Source of the DNA: Candidatus Viridilinea halotolerans
Lineage (GTDB): Bacteria; Chloroflexota; Chloroflexia; Chloroflexales; Chloroflexaceae
DNA: 41,608 nucleotides
Assembly: GCA_003934145.1 (NCBI GenBank)
Contig: RSAS01000345.1
Location: 1-41,608 of the forward strand
Direction of reading: 5' to 3'
The translations under genes and the position numbers were made by a program. This document shows positions 23,011-31,864 of the stretch, piece by piece. Position 1 is the first letter of the stretch. Every line of letters starts with the position of its first letter. Under the pieces are notes generated by a model. The model saw only the letters and a program-made list of their open reading frames with translations. It was not told the DNA's origin and searched no databases.

Positions 23011-23135
23011 AAAAAAGAGGAAGGAGGAAACCACAGGGTCACGCGGCGCTTGTCACCCTGAGTACCTACTGGCCCGCGGGCCAGCGGCCCTTGCGGAAAT
23101 AGGAAGTTGAGGAAACCAAGTCTCCGCGCATCTTC

Positions 23136-24287
23136 TCATTGTGCCACACGTTCAAGGATAGCCAAGGTTTGGGCGGCGACGTGGCGGTAAGAGAAGCGGG
23201 CAGCCTGGGCGAGACCGTGGGCGGTGAGTTCGGCACGCAGACGCGGGTCGGCGAGGAGGCGACCGAGGGTTGCCGCCCAGCCGACGACGTCGTCGGGGGC
23301 GACACGCAGCGCGGCGGGGCCGACGACTTCGGGGAGGCTGCTGGCGTCGCTGACGATGACGGGTGCGCCGCACGCCATGGCTTCAAGCGGGGGGAGACCG
23401 AAGCCTTCGTAGCGCGAGGGGAAGGCGAAGACGGTGCAGGCGCGGTAGAGCAGTGGGCCGTCTTCGGGGGGCACGTCGATGCGGCGCACGCCCGCGCCGA
23501 GATTAAGATCAGCGATAAGCGCATCGAGATCGGGGAAGAGGCGCGGATCGCGCCCAAGCGCTCGTCCGGCGATGGCGAGCGTAGCGCGCACGCCGCGGCT
23601 GCGCAGGAGCGCAAAAGCGCGCAGGAGGGTACCCAGATTCTTGCGGGCATCGAGGCCACCGACGTAATAGACGAAAGGCTCTTCTAGGCCGTAGCGGCGG
23701 GCAACTTCGGCTTGAGCGGCGGCACGGTCGCCGGGAGTGTACTGGTCGCCAGCGGCGAGCAGAATGGAGGTGACACGCTCGGCGGGGAGGCGGAGATGCT
23801 TAAGGATGTCGTTGCGGCTGCGGGTGGAGAAGGTGAGGACGTGGGCGCTACGACGAACGGCTTGGCGGACGAGGGCCATGTAGGCGCGGACGTGGCGTCT
23901 ACCGCGATATTCGGGCAGCAGCAGAGGAATAATGTCGCCTACGGTGGTGACGACAGGGAGGGAAGTAACAAGTGGCGGCGCAAAGTAAGGCGTGAGCAGA
24001 ACCGCCGGGCCGTGGCGGTGGGTGAGGTGTCGTGCGGCGACGGGCGCAGTGAGTTGCTCGAAGGTGAGTTTGGCAAGATTAGCCCCGGCGCGGTCGAAAG
24101 GAGTGCGCAGGCGCACGAGGCTCACACCGGCAGGCGGGGGAGGGCCGTGCGGGCTGCGTGCGGGTACGAGCAGGATGTAGCGCTGCTGGGGTGCGATCTG
24201 AGGCAACCAGCGCACAAGCCCATGGAGATATTGGCCGCTGCCGACGTTGGGCTCGCCCCAGAAGCTGCCGTTGATCACAATCTGCAC
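23136..24287 (-). CDS. Family 4 glycosyltransferase
   Basis: 383 residues. GT-B fold. The N-terminal domain starts MQIVINGSFWGEPNVGSGQYL with a glycine-rich acceptor loop. The C-terminal domain has FVYYVGGLDARKNLGTLLRAF and the donor-binding block FAFPSRYEGFGLPPLEAMACG, which contains the two glutamates of the E-x7-E signature. This is typical of mannosyl- or rhamnosyl-transferring GT4 enzymes, but the sugar cannot be read from sequence. It is the first gene of the glycan run on the - strand. A 125-base gap separates it from the next glycosyltransferase. Confidence 0.88.
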   Translation of the reverse strand: MQIVINGSFWGEPNVGSGQYLHGLVRWLPQIAPQQRYILLVPARSPHGPPPPAGVSLVRLRTPFDRAGANLAKLTFEQLTAPVAARHLTHRHGPAVLLTPYFAPPLVTSLPVVTTVGDIIPLLLPEYRGRRHVRAYMALVRQAVRRSAHVLTFSTRSRNDILKHLRLPAERVTSILLAAGDQYTPGDRAAAQAEVARRYGLEEPFVYYVGGLDARKNLGTLLRAFALLRSRGVRATLAIAGRALGRDPRLFPDLDALIADLNLGAGVRRIDVPPEDGPLLYRACTVFAFPSRYEGFGLPPLEAMACGAPVIVSDASSLPEVVGPAALRVAPDDVVGWAATLGRLLADPRLRAELTAHGLAQAARFSYRHVAAQTLAILERVAQ

Positions 24288-24769
24288 GGCGTGAGCTCCG
24301 CTAGTTGCTCATGAGCAAGGCACAGGAAGCTTGCACTCCGTGTCTGCGCTGAGATACTGATGCTGTGGCGACAAGGATACCATAGATTTTTGTTAGCGCG
24401 AAGAAGCCCTAGTCCGAAGCTGGGAGCGCGGGCGTCTCGCCCTCGTATGCCGAAACGAGGGCGAGACGCCCGCGCTCCGGCCAGATAGCGAACCCAAAGC
24501 TTTTTCGCGCCAAGGGGTGGTTTCAGAAAGTACGCTCCCGCTTTACCGTCTTTCACGCCTCACGAGATTATTGCGACATGGTTGTGTTCCGTTAACAGAG
24601 TCTTAACGCTTCTTATCACCGAAAATGACCATAGCGAACTACGATGAAGATCAGACTTCAAACCAGCTATGCAGCGAAGCAAAACGTGCGAGACGGCCAA
24701 CATATTGGAGTCTAGCGCGATCCCGGCGTTAAAAATGCTGCGCCTCCCTTCTCAGAAAGGAGCGGGACC
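24288..24769. other. Intergenic region with a 24-bp perfect inverted repeat
   Basis: Divergent spacer between the - strand glycan run and a + strand CBS gene. Arms 24423-24446 and 24455-24478 (GGAGCGCGGGCGTCTCGCCC and complement) pair perfectly around an 8-base loop. The right flank (24570-24720) is more AT-rich and should hold the promoters, but I do not see a convincing -35/-10 pair. No gene is evident. Confidence 0.6.
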
Positions 24770-25174
24770 ATGTTGGTCCGTGATCGGATGAGCGCCCACC
24801 CCGTAACAATTGAGCCCGAGTCAAGCGCATTATCGGCCCTTGGCATTATGCAGTACCATCGACTTCGCCACATTCCCGTTATTGACTCTAACGGACATGT
24901 CGTTGGTATCCTCACCGAGCGCGATCTGCTCTTGGCCGCTTCGCGCCACCTCCACGCAGGCATGGAGGTCTCTGAGGTTATGGCCCGTGAAGTGATCACC
25001 GTCAGCCCCCAGACGCCGATTGGCGAGGCTGCCTTCCTCATGGCGCGCCACCACTTCGGCAGCCTCCCCGTGGTTGATGAAGCCAGCGTCATCGCTGGGA
25101 TTATTACGGAGAGCGATCTACTGCGCGCGTTTGCCGATTTTATGAGTGAGACGCTTGCCTATGGAGAGGATTAG
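24770..25174 (+). CDS. CBS-domain pair protein
   Basis: 134 residues, entirely two CBS domains. MLVRDRMSAHPVTIEPESSALSAL starts the first and VSEVMAREVITVSPQTPIGEAAFLMA the second; the strand pairs IPVIDSNGHVVGILTERDLL and LPVVDEASVIAGIITESDLL close each. Such stand-alone pairs bind adenine nucleotides and regulate partner proteins. AAAGGAGCGG sets ATG 24770 and a strong terminator follows, so it is a single-gene unit. Its convergent neighbour is the pyruvate dehydrogenase E2 gene, and another CBS pair lies at the other end of that cluster, suggesting a shared energy-sensing theme (inference). Confidence 0.9.
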   Translation: MLVRDRMSAHPVTIEPESSALSALGIMQYHRLRHIPVIDSNGHVVGILTERDLLLAASRHLHAGMEVSEVMAREVITVSPQTPIGEAAFLMARHHFGSLPVVDEASVIAGIITESDLLRAFADFMSETLAYGED

Positions 25175-25185
25175 GACGGTAACCC

Positions 25186-25225
25186 AAAAACCCGTTGTTG
25201 GGGCGAGCCCCAACAGCGGGTTTTT
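25186..25225 (+). terminator. Intrinsic terminator of the CBS gene
   Basis: AAAAACCCG, TTGGGGC, a GAG loop, GCCCCAA and CGGGTTTTT form a long near-perfect stem with a T-run on the + strand and, by symmetry, an A/T-run for the - strand. It may stop transcription from both convergent units. Confidence 0.9.
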
Positions 25226-25291
25226 GTTCCGTTTTGACGGCTGTGCTTGGGGGGGTGTGCAGGAACCTTGTTCCCGCACACCCCCTTTTCT

Positions 25292-26566
25292 TCACAACAA
25301 GATTCCCAACGGATGCTCCAATAGCTCACGCAGGATCTGGAGGTAGCGAGCAGCAACGACACCGTCTACGTTGCGGTGATCGACGCTCAGCGTAAGATTC
25401 ATGATCTGGCCGATCACGATCTGTTCGTCGCGTACCACCGGCACTTGGCGAATAGCGCCCACCGCCAACGATGCGGCCTGGGGCGGCGTGATGATCGAAC
25501 CAAACTCGACCACGCCAAACATACCCAAGTTGGTGACTTGGAAGGTCGCGTCTTCGAGCTCGTGTTGCTTGAGCCGCCCTTCGCGGGCGCGCGTTGCAAG
25601 ATCGCGCACTGCGGCGCTGATGGTACTGATGCTCTTCTTGTCGGCGTCGCGGATCACTGGCGCAATCAGGCCATCTTCTAGGGCCACGGCGACGCTCATG
25701 TTGATCGCGGGGTGCTGCACGAGCGCCAGTTGACCATCCGCCCCCGTCACGAGGCTGGTATTCAGCGCGGGAAGTTGCGCTAAGGCGTTCGCCGCCGCTT
25801 TGACGACGAGATCGTTGATTGAGACCGGCGTACCTTGCGCCTTGATCTGCTTGCGTAACGCCAGCAGCGGCTCCACATTCACTTCCACCGTCACATAGAT
25901 GTGCGGTATCCCTGGCTTACTCTCGGTCATCGCCCGCGCAATTGCCCGGCGCATACGCGAGAGGGGCACTACTGTCGCGCCCTCGGGGGCGGTTGGCGGG
26001 GCGGCCATGCCGGGGGTAGCCTGGGGCTTGGCGGGTGCTGGTTTGGCGCTCTGCTGCGCGGCGAAGGCCGCGACATTGTCTTTGACGATGCGCCCGCCCG
26101 GGCCAGTGCCCGCGACTTGCCCCAAGTCAACTCCTAGCTCGTTGGCGACACGCCGCGCCAGCGGCGAGGCCAGAATGCGCCCGTTCGCATCTTTGGACAC
26201 CGGGGCGGCATCCGTTTGCGGCGCGGGGGCGGCATCCGCTTGCGGCGCGGGGGCGGCATCCGCTTGCGACGCAGGGGCAGCCTCCGCCTGCGGCGCAGGG
26301 GCGGCTTGGGGCGCGGGGGTTGCCACCACCGGCCCGTCGCCGATCATGGCGATCACCTCGCCAATCGGCACGGTCTGCCCTTCTCCAATCACGATCTGCT
26401 GGAGCCGCCCGCTCTCAAACGCCTCCAGTTCCATTGTAGCTTTGTCGGTCTCGATCTCGGCGATAATCTCGCCGACTGCGATCTGATCGCCTGGCTGCTT
26501 GAGCCAGCGCCCCACGGTGCCCTCCTCCATCGTATCGGAGAGGCGGGGCATGGTAATCTCTGCCAT
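25292..26566 (-). CDS. pdhC: Pyruvate dehydrogenase E2, dihydrolipoamide acetyltransferase
   Basis: 424 residues. An N-terminal lipoyl domain carries the lipoate-accepting Lys42 in EIETDKATMELEAF. An Ala/Pro/Gln linker follows (about 84-123), then the E3/E1-binding domain (about 131-165, ASPLARRVANELGVDLGQV) and the acyltransferase core ending in DHRNVDG (His397 and Asp401, the catalytic motif). The linker is encoded by four 24-bp tandem repeats (26204-26299), each adding ADAAPAPQ-like residues. It forms the core of the complex that makes acetyl-CoA from pyruvate. ATG 26566 has AAGGAAAAACC upstream and begins with the family-typical MAEITMPRLSDTMEEG. E3 is not in this window. Confidence 0.92.
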   Translation of the reverse strand: MAEITMPRLSDTMEEGTVGRWLKQPGDQIAVGEIIAEIETDKATMELEAFESGRLQQIVIGEGQTVPIGEVIAMIGDGPVVATPAPQAAPAPQAEAAPASQADAAPAPQADAAPAPQTDAAPVSKDANGRILASPLARRVANELGVDLGQVAGTGPGGRIVKDNVAAFAAQQSAKPAPAKPQATPGMAAPPTAPEGATVVPLSRMRRAIARAMTESKPGIPHIYVTVEVNVEPLLALRKQIKAQGTPVSINDLVVKAAANALAQLPALNTSLVTGADGQLALVQHPAINMSVAVALEDGLIAPVIRDADKKSISTISAAVRDLATRAREGRLKQHELEDATFQVTNLGMFGVVEFGSIITPPQAASLAVGAIRQVPVVRDEQIVIGQIMNLTLSVDHRNVDGVVAARYLQILRELLEHPLGILL

Positions 26567-26593
26567 GGTTTTTCCTTGTATGAACAATGGTTG

Positions 26594-26860
26594 GCAGGAG
26601 GATGTGGGAAAACCTGGTTTTCCCACACCCTCCTGCCCGGAGGGGGACGGGGAGAACATTGAATCTAGGAGCCACGGATAGATGATTGGGATGCCATGGA
26701 AGGCCCTCACCCCCCTACCCCCTCTCCCGCAAGCGGGAGAGGGGGCGAAGCCAGCGAGATTCTTGGTGTTCCAATGCGGTTCTAGCGGGGTAACGTACAG
26801 ACTTACCGTTCGCCCTTAAACTGCCCGGAGGGAAACGGGGAGAACTTGGTTCTCCCGCGC
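26594..26860. repeat. Three hairpins between E1beta and E2 genes
   Basis: A 26594-26636 hairpin (21 pairs, one mismatch, core GGGAAAACC-T-GGTTTTCCC), a perfect 13-bp hairpin with AA loop at 26718-26745, and a GGGAGAACTTGGTTCTCCC palindrome at about 26840-26858 fill this 299-base gap. The first and third belong to the dispersed GGGAACC family. They may lower E2 expression relative to E1 or protect mRNA ends. Confidence 0.8.
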
Positions 26861-26865
26861 CCTCT

Positions 26866-27837
26866 TTACAAAATGCGCCGGATGGCATTGATCAGACTCT
26901 GCGCGCTGGGCTTGGCCACCGCCGCGAGGTCTTTGGCGTAGGGCAGCGGCACCTCTAAGCCGGCCACACGCTGCACCGGCGCATCGAGGTAGTCGAAGGC
27001 CTCTTCTTGGATCGTCGCCGCCAGCTCGGCGGTGATGCCGTAGGAGTACCAGTCCTCGGCGACGACGACGGCGCGATTGGTCTTCTTCACCGATGCAATG
27101 ATCGTCGGGCGGTCGAGCGGGCGCAACGAACGCAGGTCAACCACCTCTACCGAGATGCCCTCTTGAGCCAATTGTTGCGCCACCTGGAGCGCAATCGCGG
27201 TCATGCGCGAGTAGGCCACCACGGTCACATCGCTACCTTCGCGTTTCACCTCGGCCACACCAATCGGCACGACATAGTCCTCATCGGGCACTTCGCCCTT
27301 GGTATCGTAGAGCGCGAGGCTCTCGATAAAAATCACCGGGTCGTCGTCGCGGATGGCCGCCCGCAGCAAACCTTTGGCGTCGTAGGGCGTGGCCGGGGCC
27401 ACCACCTTGAGGCCGGGGCAGTAGGCAAACCAATTCTCGAAACTCTGCGAATGGGTGGCGGCGAGTTGGCCAGTGCCACCCGAAGGCGTGCGAATCACGA
27501 GCGGCACGCGCACTTGGCCACCAAACATGTAGTGGATCTTGGAGGCATGGTTGACGATCTGATCGATTGCGACCAGAATAAAATTGATGGTCATAATCTC
27601 GACCACGGGACGCAGGCCCAGCATTGCGGCGCCGATAGCCGCGCCGACGAAGCCCTCCTCGGCGATGGGGGTATCCACGACCCGTTTGGGGCCAAAGCGA
27701 TCCAGCAACCCCTCGGTGATGCGATAGGAACCTTGGAAGACGCCGATCTCTTCGCCCATCAGCAGCACATTGGAATCGCGGGCAAGCTCTTCACCCAGGG
27801 TGCTATTGAGGGCTTGGCGGTAGGTTATGGGTTTCAT
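26866..27837 (-). CDS. pdhB: Pyruvate dehydrogenase E1 component, beta subunit
   Basis: 323 residues. The transketolase pyrimidine-domain start ITYRQALNSTLGEELARDSNVLLMGEEIG carries the Glu that activates thiamine diphosphate. VVDTPIAEEGFVGAAIGAAM, GQLAATHSQSFENWFAYCPGLKVVAP and the C-terminal VVDLRSLRPLDRPTI and VAGLEVPLPYAKDL follow the E1beta family throughout. It pairs with the E1alpha encoded 29 bases upstream to decarboxylate pyruvate. Branched-chain oxoacid or acetoin dehydrogenase subunits are close relatives and cannot be fully excluded. A weak AAAGG precedes ATG 27837. Confidence 0.92.
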   Translation of the reverse strand: MKPITYRQALNSTLGEELARDSNVLLMGEEIGVFQGSYRITEGLLDRFGPKRVVDTPIAEEGFVGAAIGAAMLGLRPVVEIMTINFILVAIDQIVNHASKIHYMFGGQVRVPLVIRTPSGGTGQLAATHSQSFENWFAYCPGLKVVAPATPYDAKGLLRAAIRDDDPVIFIESLALYDTKGEVPDEDYVVPIGVAEVKREGSDVTVVAYSRMTAIALQVAQQLAQEGISVEVVDLRSLRPLDRPTIIASVKKTNRAVVVAEDWYSYGITAELAATIQEEAFDYLDAPVQRVAGLEVPLPYAKDLAAVAKPSAQSLINAIRRIL

Positions 27838-27866
27838 GGGAACCTTTGTTTAGGGTATGGGCAGAA

Positions 27867-28901
27867 TCAATCCAGCAGGCGGCGTGCCGTTTCTGGCGCA
27901 GGAATATTGGGCACAGGCGAGGCATACATGTAGGTATAAATATCCTCGATCTTGGGATGCGGCCCGGCATTGGCAAAATCAACTGCCGCTTGCATCTCCT
28001 GTTCAACCTGTTCAACCATGGCCTTTAGCCATGCCTCGTCGGCCAGTTCGTGGGCTTGCAGCCAAGCGCTATAGTGGCGCAGCGGATCTTGCGTTTCGCG
28101 CCCCTTGCGCACCTCATCGGCATCGCGGTAGCGGTCGGCATCAATCACCGAATGGCCGCGAAAGCGGAAACTGACGACATCCAGAATCACCGGCTCGCCC
28201 TCCGTTTCGGCCCGCTCGCGCAGGCGGCGCACGGCGTCGCGTACCGCGAGCACATCGGTGCCGTCTACTTGCTCGCCATGGACGCGGAAGGATGCGCCCT
28301 TTTTCCAGAGATCGGGTTCGGAAGAGGAATCCTCGATGGTGCTCCCCATGCCATAGCCATTGTTGGCGATGAAGAAGATCACCGGGCAGCGCCAGAGTTT
28401 GGCCAGATTGAGCGACTCATAAAAGGCGCCAATATTGGTCGAGGCATCACCCATCTGCGCCACCACCACGCCGGGTTTACCCTGGTAGCGCAGGGCGTAG
28501 GCAGCACCCACCGCCAGTGGTATCTGCCCGCCGACAATCGCATAGCCACCCATAAAGCCCTTGGCGACATCAAAGAGGTGCATGGAGCCACCGCGCCCGC
28601 CCGACACACCCGTCTCGCGCCCGAAGAGTTCCGCCATCAGCGGCCCCGGCGCGACGCCACGGGCTAAAATGTAGCCATGCTCGCGGTAGTTGGTGAAAAT
28701 ATAGTCCTCGGGCTTGAGCGCCGCCATCAAGCCCACAATCGTCGCCTCTTCACCCAGATTCAAATGGCAATAGCCGCCAATCTTCGCCTTCACATACATC
28801 TCGTGGGTGCGTTCCTCAAAGCGGCGCATGAGCAACATCTGGTAGTAGTAGTGGCGCAGTTCGGCGGTTGCTTCTTTGGTTAGGGTGGTTGGTTTATCCA
28901 T
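27867..28901 (-). CDS. pdhA: Pyruvate dehydrogenase E1 component, alpha subunit
   Basis: 344 residues. RRFEERTHEMYVKAKIGGYCHLNLGEEA and GGRGGSMHLFDVAKGFMGGYAIVGGQIP are typical PdhA stretches, and the thiamine-diphosphate motif runs from GDAS to IANN (about residues 160-186). The phosphorylation-loop region RFRGHSVIDADRYRD has the conserved Arg-Gly-His. It is the first gene of the complex, with a strong AAGGAGAT ribosome site before ATG 28901. The upstream CBS/zinc-ribbon gene ends 24 bases earlier, so co-transcription is likely. Confidence 0.92.
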   Translation of the reverse strand: MDKPTTLTKEATAELRHYYYQMLLMRRFEERTHEMYVKAKIGGYCHLNLGEEATIVGLMAALKPEDYIFTNYREHGYILARGVAPGPLMAELFGRETGVSGGRGGSMHLFDVAKGFMGGYAIVGGQIPLAVGAAYALRYQGKPGVVVAQMGDASTNIGAFYESLNLAKLWRCPVIFFIANNGYGMGSTIEDSSSEPDLWKKGASFRVHGEQVDGTDVLAVRDAVRRLRERAETEGEPVILDVVSFRFRGHSVIDADRYRDADEVRKGRETQDPLRHYSAWLQAHELADEAWLKAMVEQVEQEMQAAVDFANAGPHPKIEDIYTYMYASPVPNIPAPETARRLLD

Positions 28902-28925
28902 GAAGGATCTCCTTAAACGGTAGCA

Positions 28926-29393
28926 TCACATTCCCGGCGGCACGACGTCATGTACAAAGGCGCTTGTGCCGGCTTTACAGCTTGGGCATGCGCTGGGCGC
29001 ATCAAGGCCGTGTAGGCTTTCGCCGCAAATGCCACAGACCCAGCGCATGGCGATTTGGCGCACGAGATCCGAACGGCTTACAATTCCTACGACTTTACCC
29101 TCTTCCACTACCGGCACGCGCCGGATGCGCTGGTGGGTCAGGAGGTGCTGAATCTGCTCAACTTCCGTCTCCGGGCCAATTGTGATTACGCCACGGGTCA
29201 TAATTTCGCCGACCAAACGCCCCGCTTTGGCAATCAGATCGTGTTCACTCACGAGCCCGACCAGCATACTCGCGGCGTTGACGACGGGAAGGCCACTGAT
29301 GCGGTTGCGCGCTAACATGCGGGCGGCATCTTCCACGGTGGCTTCGTCATGGATGCTGATTACCTGTTGGGTCATGATCTCGCGGGCTTTCAT
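28926..29393 (-). CDS. CBS-domain pair fused to a rubredoxin-like zinc ribbon
   Basis: 155 residues. Two CBS domains (KAREIMTQQVISIHDEATVEDAA, then GEIMTRGVITIGPETEVEQI) are followed from about residue 118 by CGIC and, 15 residues on, CPSC, a CxxC-CxxC ribbon of rubredoxin/rubrerythrin type. The ribbon should bind zinc or iron. It lies just upstream of pdhA in the same orientation with a gap of 24 bases, so it may sense nucleotide or redox state for the pyruvate dehydrogenase cluster (inference). GAGGTAAC about ten bases before ATG 29393 is the ribosome site. Confidence 0.88.
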   Translation of the reverse strand: MKAREIMTQQVISIHDEATVEDAARMLARNRISGLPVVNAASMLVGLVSEHDLIAKAGRLVGEIMTRGVITIGPETEVEQIQHLLTHQRIRRVPVVEEGKVVGIVSRSDLVRQIAMRWVCGICGESLHGLDAPSACPSCKAGTSAFVHDVVPPGM

Positions 29394-29674
29394 TGCGGTA
29401 TGTTACCTCGTAATATTGTGATAGATCACACAAATAATTCACGCTGGTTCTTCAGCTACGGTTGCTGGCACCTCAGGGGGGATGTGCGGGGAGAGCGCAG
29501 CCATGCCCGCGCATCTCTCTCTCTCGGTCATCAAGAAGGATGCCATCAGTATAGCAAACCTTGGCTGCGCAAACTAGCTTAGAATGGCGCGTTTATTACG
29601 CTAGAGATGTGGGGCCATGCCCCCCCCCCGCCGGAAGCCGTGCTTCGGAGGATAAAAGCAAAGGACGCTGAGCT

Positions 29675-31864
29675 ATGTCAACCAAAACTTCTTCTGCTAG
29701 CACACCGGCTTGTGTGCGCGAGTTACCGAATACTACGACGGTTGTTACGACCCGCGTTGGTGATGTGTTGGTCAATTGTCCGCCAGAGACTTTGAAGTAC
29801 TTGCTGGCCGCTGGCCTAACGCCGCCGCAGATTGTGTTACTGCCGCCGGATGTGCCTGCCGGTCAGGAGTTGGGTTCGAGTGGCTTTGTGCGCCAGGGTA
29901 TTAACTATGCGAGTGTTGAATTTTTGGTCTATTCCAACTTTTTTGTGGCTGGCCGTCAGGTACGGCTGATTACGGTGACCCAAGATCAGGCCGTGCGCAT
30001 GCGCGCTATTCTGGAAGAGACGACGACCGGCCCGCGCAACCCGGCCCACTACGGCAGCGATTTGTGGGTGCGTAGCGAATGTTCGGCGGTGGCGTTCTAT
30101 CCGCCGCTGGGCCGCTCGCTGCGCATTGATGATATGGTGATCATTACCAGCCTTGAGGCGGGAGGCGGTGATCTGGGTGCGACCCAGATTCGGCTTGAAG
30201 ACGGGCATTTTGTCTTTGTTGAAGATGACCAGGAACTGGCTCGTCTGACGACTCAGATTACCAGTTTGGCTGTGCCGCTCAGTTTGGCCCCGCCACAGCC
30301 GTTGCAGCGCCAGGAGTTGACGTTGCAATTCATTGGCGGCAGCGATGGCTTTGATCCTGCTGGTATTACGACATGCTTTTTGGCCTACCTCGGCACGACG
30401 GTGCAGTCACAGGCGACGCTCTTCGATGCGGCGGCCTATCTGATGCTGCGCCTGGGCAACCTAGGCGTTTCGACGAGCCACATTTCGGAAGTTGTGCTCT
30501 CGCATTTACACGAAGATCACCTCGCGGGCCTGCCCGAACTGATTTTGATGGGCAGCCATCGCGTGCGTCTGGTGACGGCGGAGGTGATCTACCAGAGCCT
30601 GTTGCGTGTTCTGAGTGCGATGTTGGCGCTGCCCATCCCTGAGGTGGCCGTGCTGTTCGACTATTACCGTCTCGATCCTGGAACGCCCTTGGAACTTGAC
30701 GGACGGCGTTTCGAGGCGATCTATGCCATTCATTCGATCCCGACGATCGCCGTGCGTGTCGGGGGCATCTGCTATTCGGGCGATATGCGTTATGATGAAG
30801 AGTGGTTTGCCGAACTGGAGCAGCGTGGTATCCTGAGTCCGCAGCGGCGCGAGGAGTTGTTGCGTTTTGCAGAGGGGGCGAGTATGCTGGTGCAGGATGT
30901 GGGTGGCGGTGCCATTCACACGACGATCACGCCCCGGCTGTTGCAGGCGCTCACCGCGAAGAGCCAGCGCCTCGTCTTGGCCCACACCAGTAAGCACCGG
31001 CTGCCCGACGGCAGCCCCGATCTGGGGGATCGCATCACCTTCGCCGGCAGCGGCGTGGTGCTGGGCATCGGCGCGATGCTGCCCAACGATGCGCGGGGCG
31101 AAGTAGTGGAGACGATTGCTGCATGCCCACTCTTTGCGCGCCTGCCGATAGAAGAGCGCATCGCCCTCGCCAGCGAGGTCACAACGGCGACGTGGGCGCA
31201 CGGCGCGACGATCCTGCGCGAAGGGGATGCTTCTGACGGCAGCGCCTACATTGTCCATTCGGGCCTAGTCGAGATTTGGTTGGGCGATGTGCCGACGCGC
31301 GTCTTGGGGCGCGGCAGCAGCATCGGCGAACGTGGCGCGATTATGGGCGAAGTGCGATCGAGCACCATGATCGCCCGTGGGACAGTTGAGTTGTTGCGGC
31401 TGGCCCCGGCCACCTTTGGGCGCATCGCCCAACGCCTCGGCCTCGCCACCGCCTTTGCGCAAGCCGAATGGCTGAGTGGCATCCCGGTGTTGCGCGAATT
31501 GCCTTGGGCTAGCCTGCTCGACCTCGCCCTTGATCTGCGTCCGCGCCAACTGGCCAGCGACGAGCAACTCTTTGCCTATGGCGAACCCGGCTACGAGGGC
31601 TTTGTGCTTGTCAATGGCGCATTGCAATTCACCGATGCCGATGGGGCAATGATCGAGATTCTGCAAACCCCTGGCGAATTCTTCGGCGGACGTGCCGCCA
31701 TTTATGGGCGCCCACGCAGTGCCAGCGCCAGTGCCACCATGCCAACCACCGTCTGGGCGCTCTCTGCCGCCGCCCTCGAACGGCTCAACCTGCTCTATCC
31801 CAACCTCTTAATGCACCTACGCGCCGTTGAAGCCGGCCATCGGCGACGCCGGAAGGTTCTCTGA
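29675..31864 (+). CDS. Metallo-beta-lactamase-fold protein with two cyclic-nucleotide-binding domains
   Basis: 729 residues. Residues 20-210 are an unrecognised strand-rich region. From about 215 a metallo-beta-lactamase fold begins, with the metal site SHLHEDHLAG (His277, His279, Asp281, His282) and a later GDMRYDEEW. From about 485 a first cNMP-binding domain follows (CPLFARLPIEERIALASEV, GSSIGERGAI) and from about 610 a second (LFAYGEPGYEGFVLVNG, GEFFGGRAAI). The N-terminus shows no signal peptide. The stop overlaps the response-regulator start in TGATG, so the two are translationally coupled. The substrate is unknown; a nuclease- or phosphodiesterase-like hydrolase gated by cyclic nucleotides is plausible. 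AAAGGA precedes ATG 29675. Confidence 0.8.
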   Translation: MSTKTSSASTPACVRELPNTTTVVTTRVGDVLVNCPPETLKYLLAAGLTPPQIVLLPPDVPAGQELGSSGFVRQGINYASVEFLVYSNFFVAGRQVRLITVTQDQAVRMRAILEETTTGPRNPAHYGSDLWVRSECSAVAFYPPLGRSLRIDDMVIITSLEAGGGDLGATQIRLEDGHFVFVEDDQELARLTTQITSLAVPLSLAPPQPLQRQELTLQFIGGSDGFDPAGITTCFLAYLGTTVQSQATLFDAAAYLMLRLGNLGVSTSHISEVVLSHLHEDHLAGLPELILMGSHRVRLVTAEVIYQSLLRVLSAMLALPIPEVAVLFDYYRLDPGTPLELDGRRFEAIYAIHSIPTIAVRVGGICYSGDMRYDEEWFAELEQRGILSPQRREELLRFAEGASMLVQDVGGGAIHTTITPRLLQALTAKSQRLVLAHTSKHRLPDGSPDLGDRITFAGSGVVLGIGAMLPNDARGEVVETIAACPLFARLPIEERIALASEVTTATWAHGATILREGDASDGSAYIVHSGLVEIWLGDVPTRVLGRGSSIGERGAIMGEVRSSTMIARGTVELLRLAPATFGRIAQRLGLATAFAQAEWLSGIPVLRELPWASLLDLALDLRPRQLASDEQLFAYGEPGYEGFVLVNGALQFTDADGAMIEILQTPGEFFGGRAAIYGRPRSASASATMPTTVWALSAAALERLNLLYPNLLMHLRAVEAGHRRRRKVL

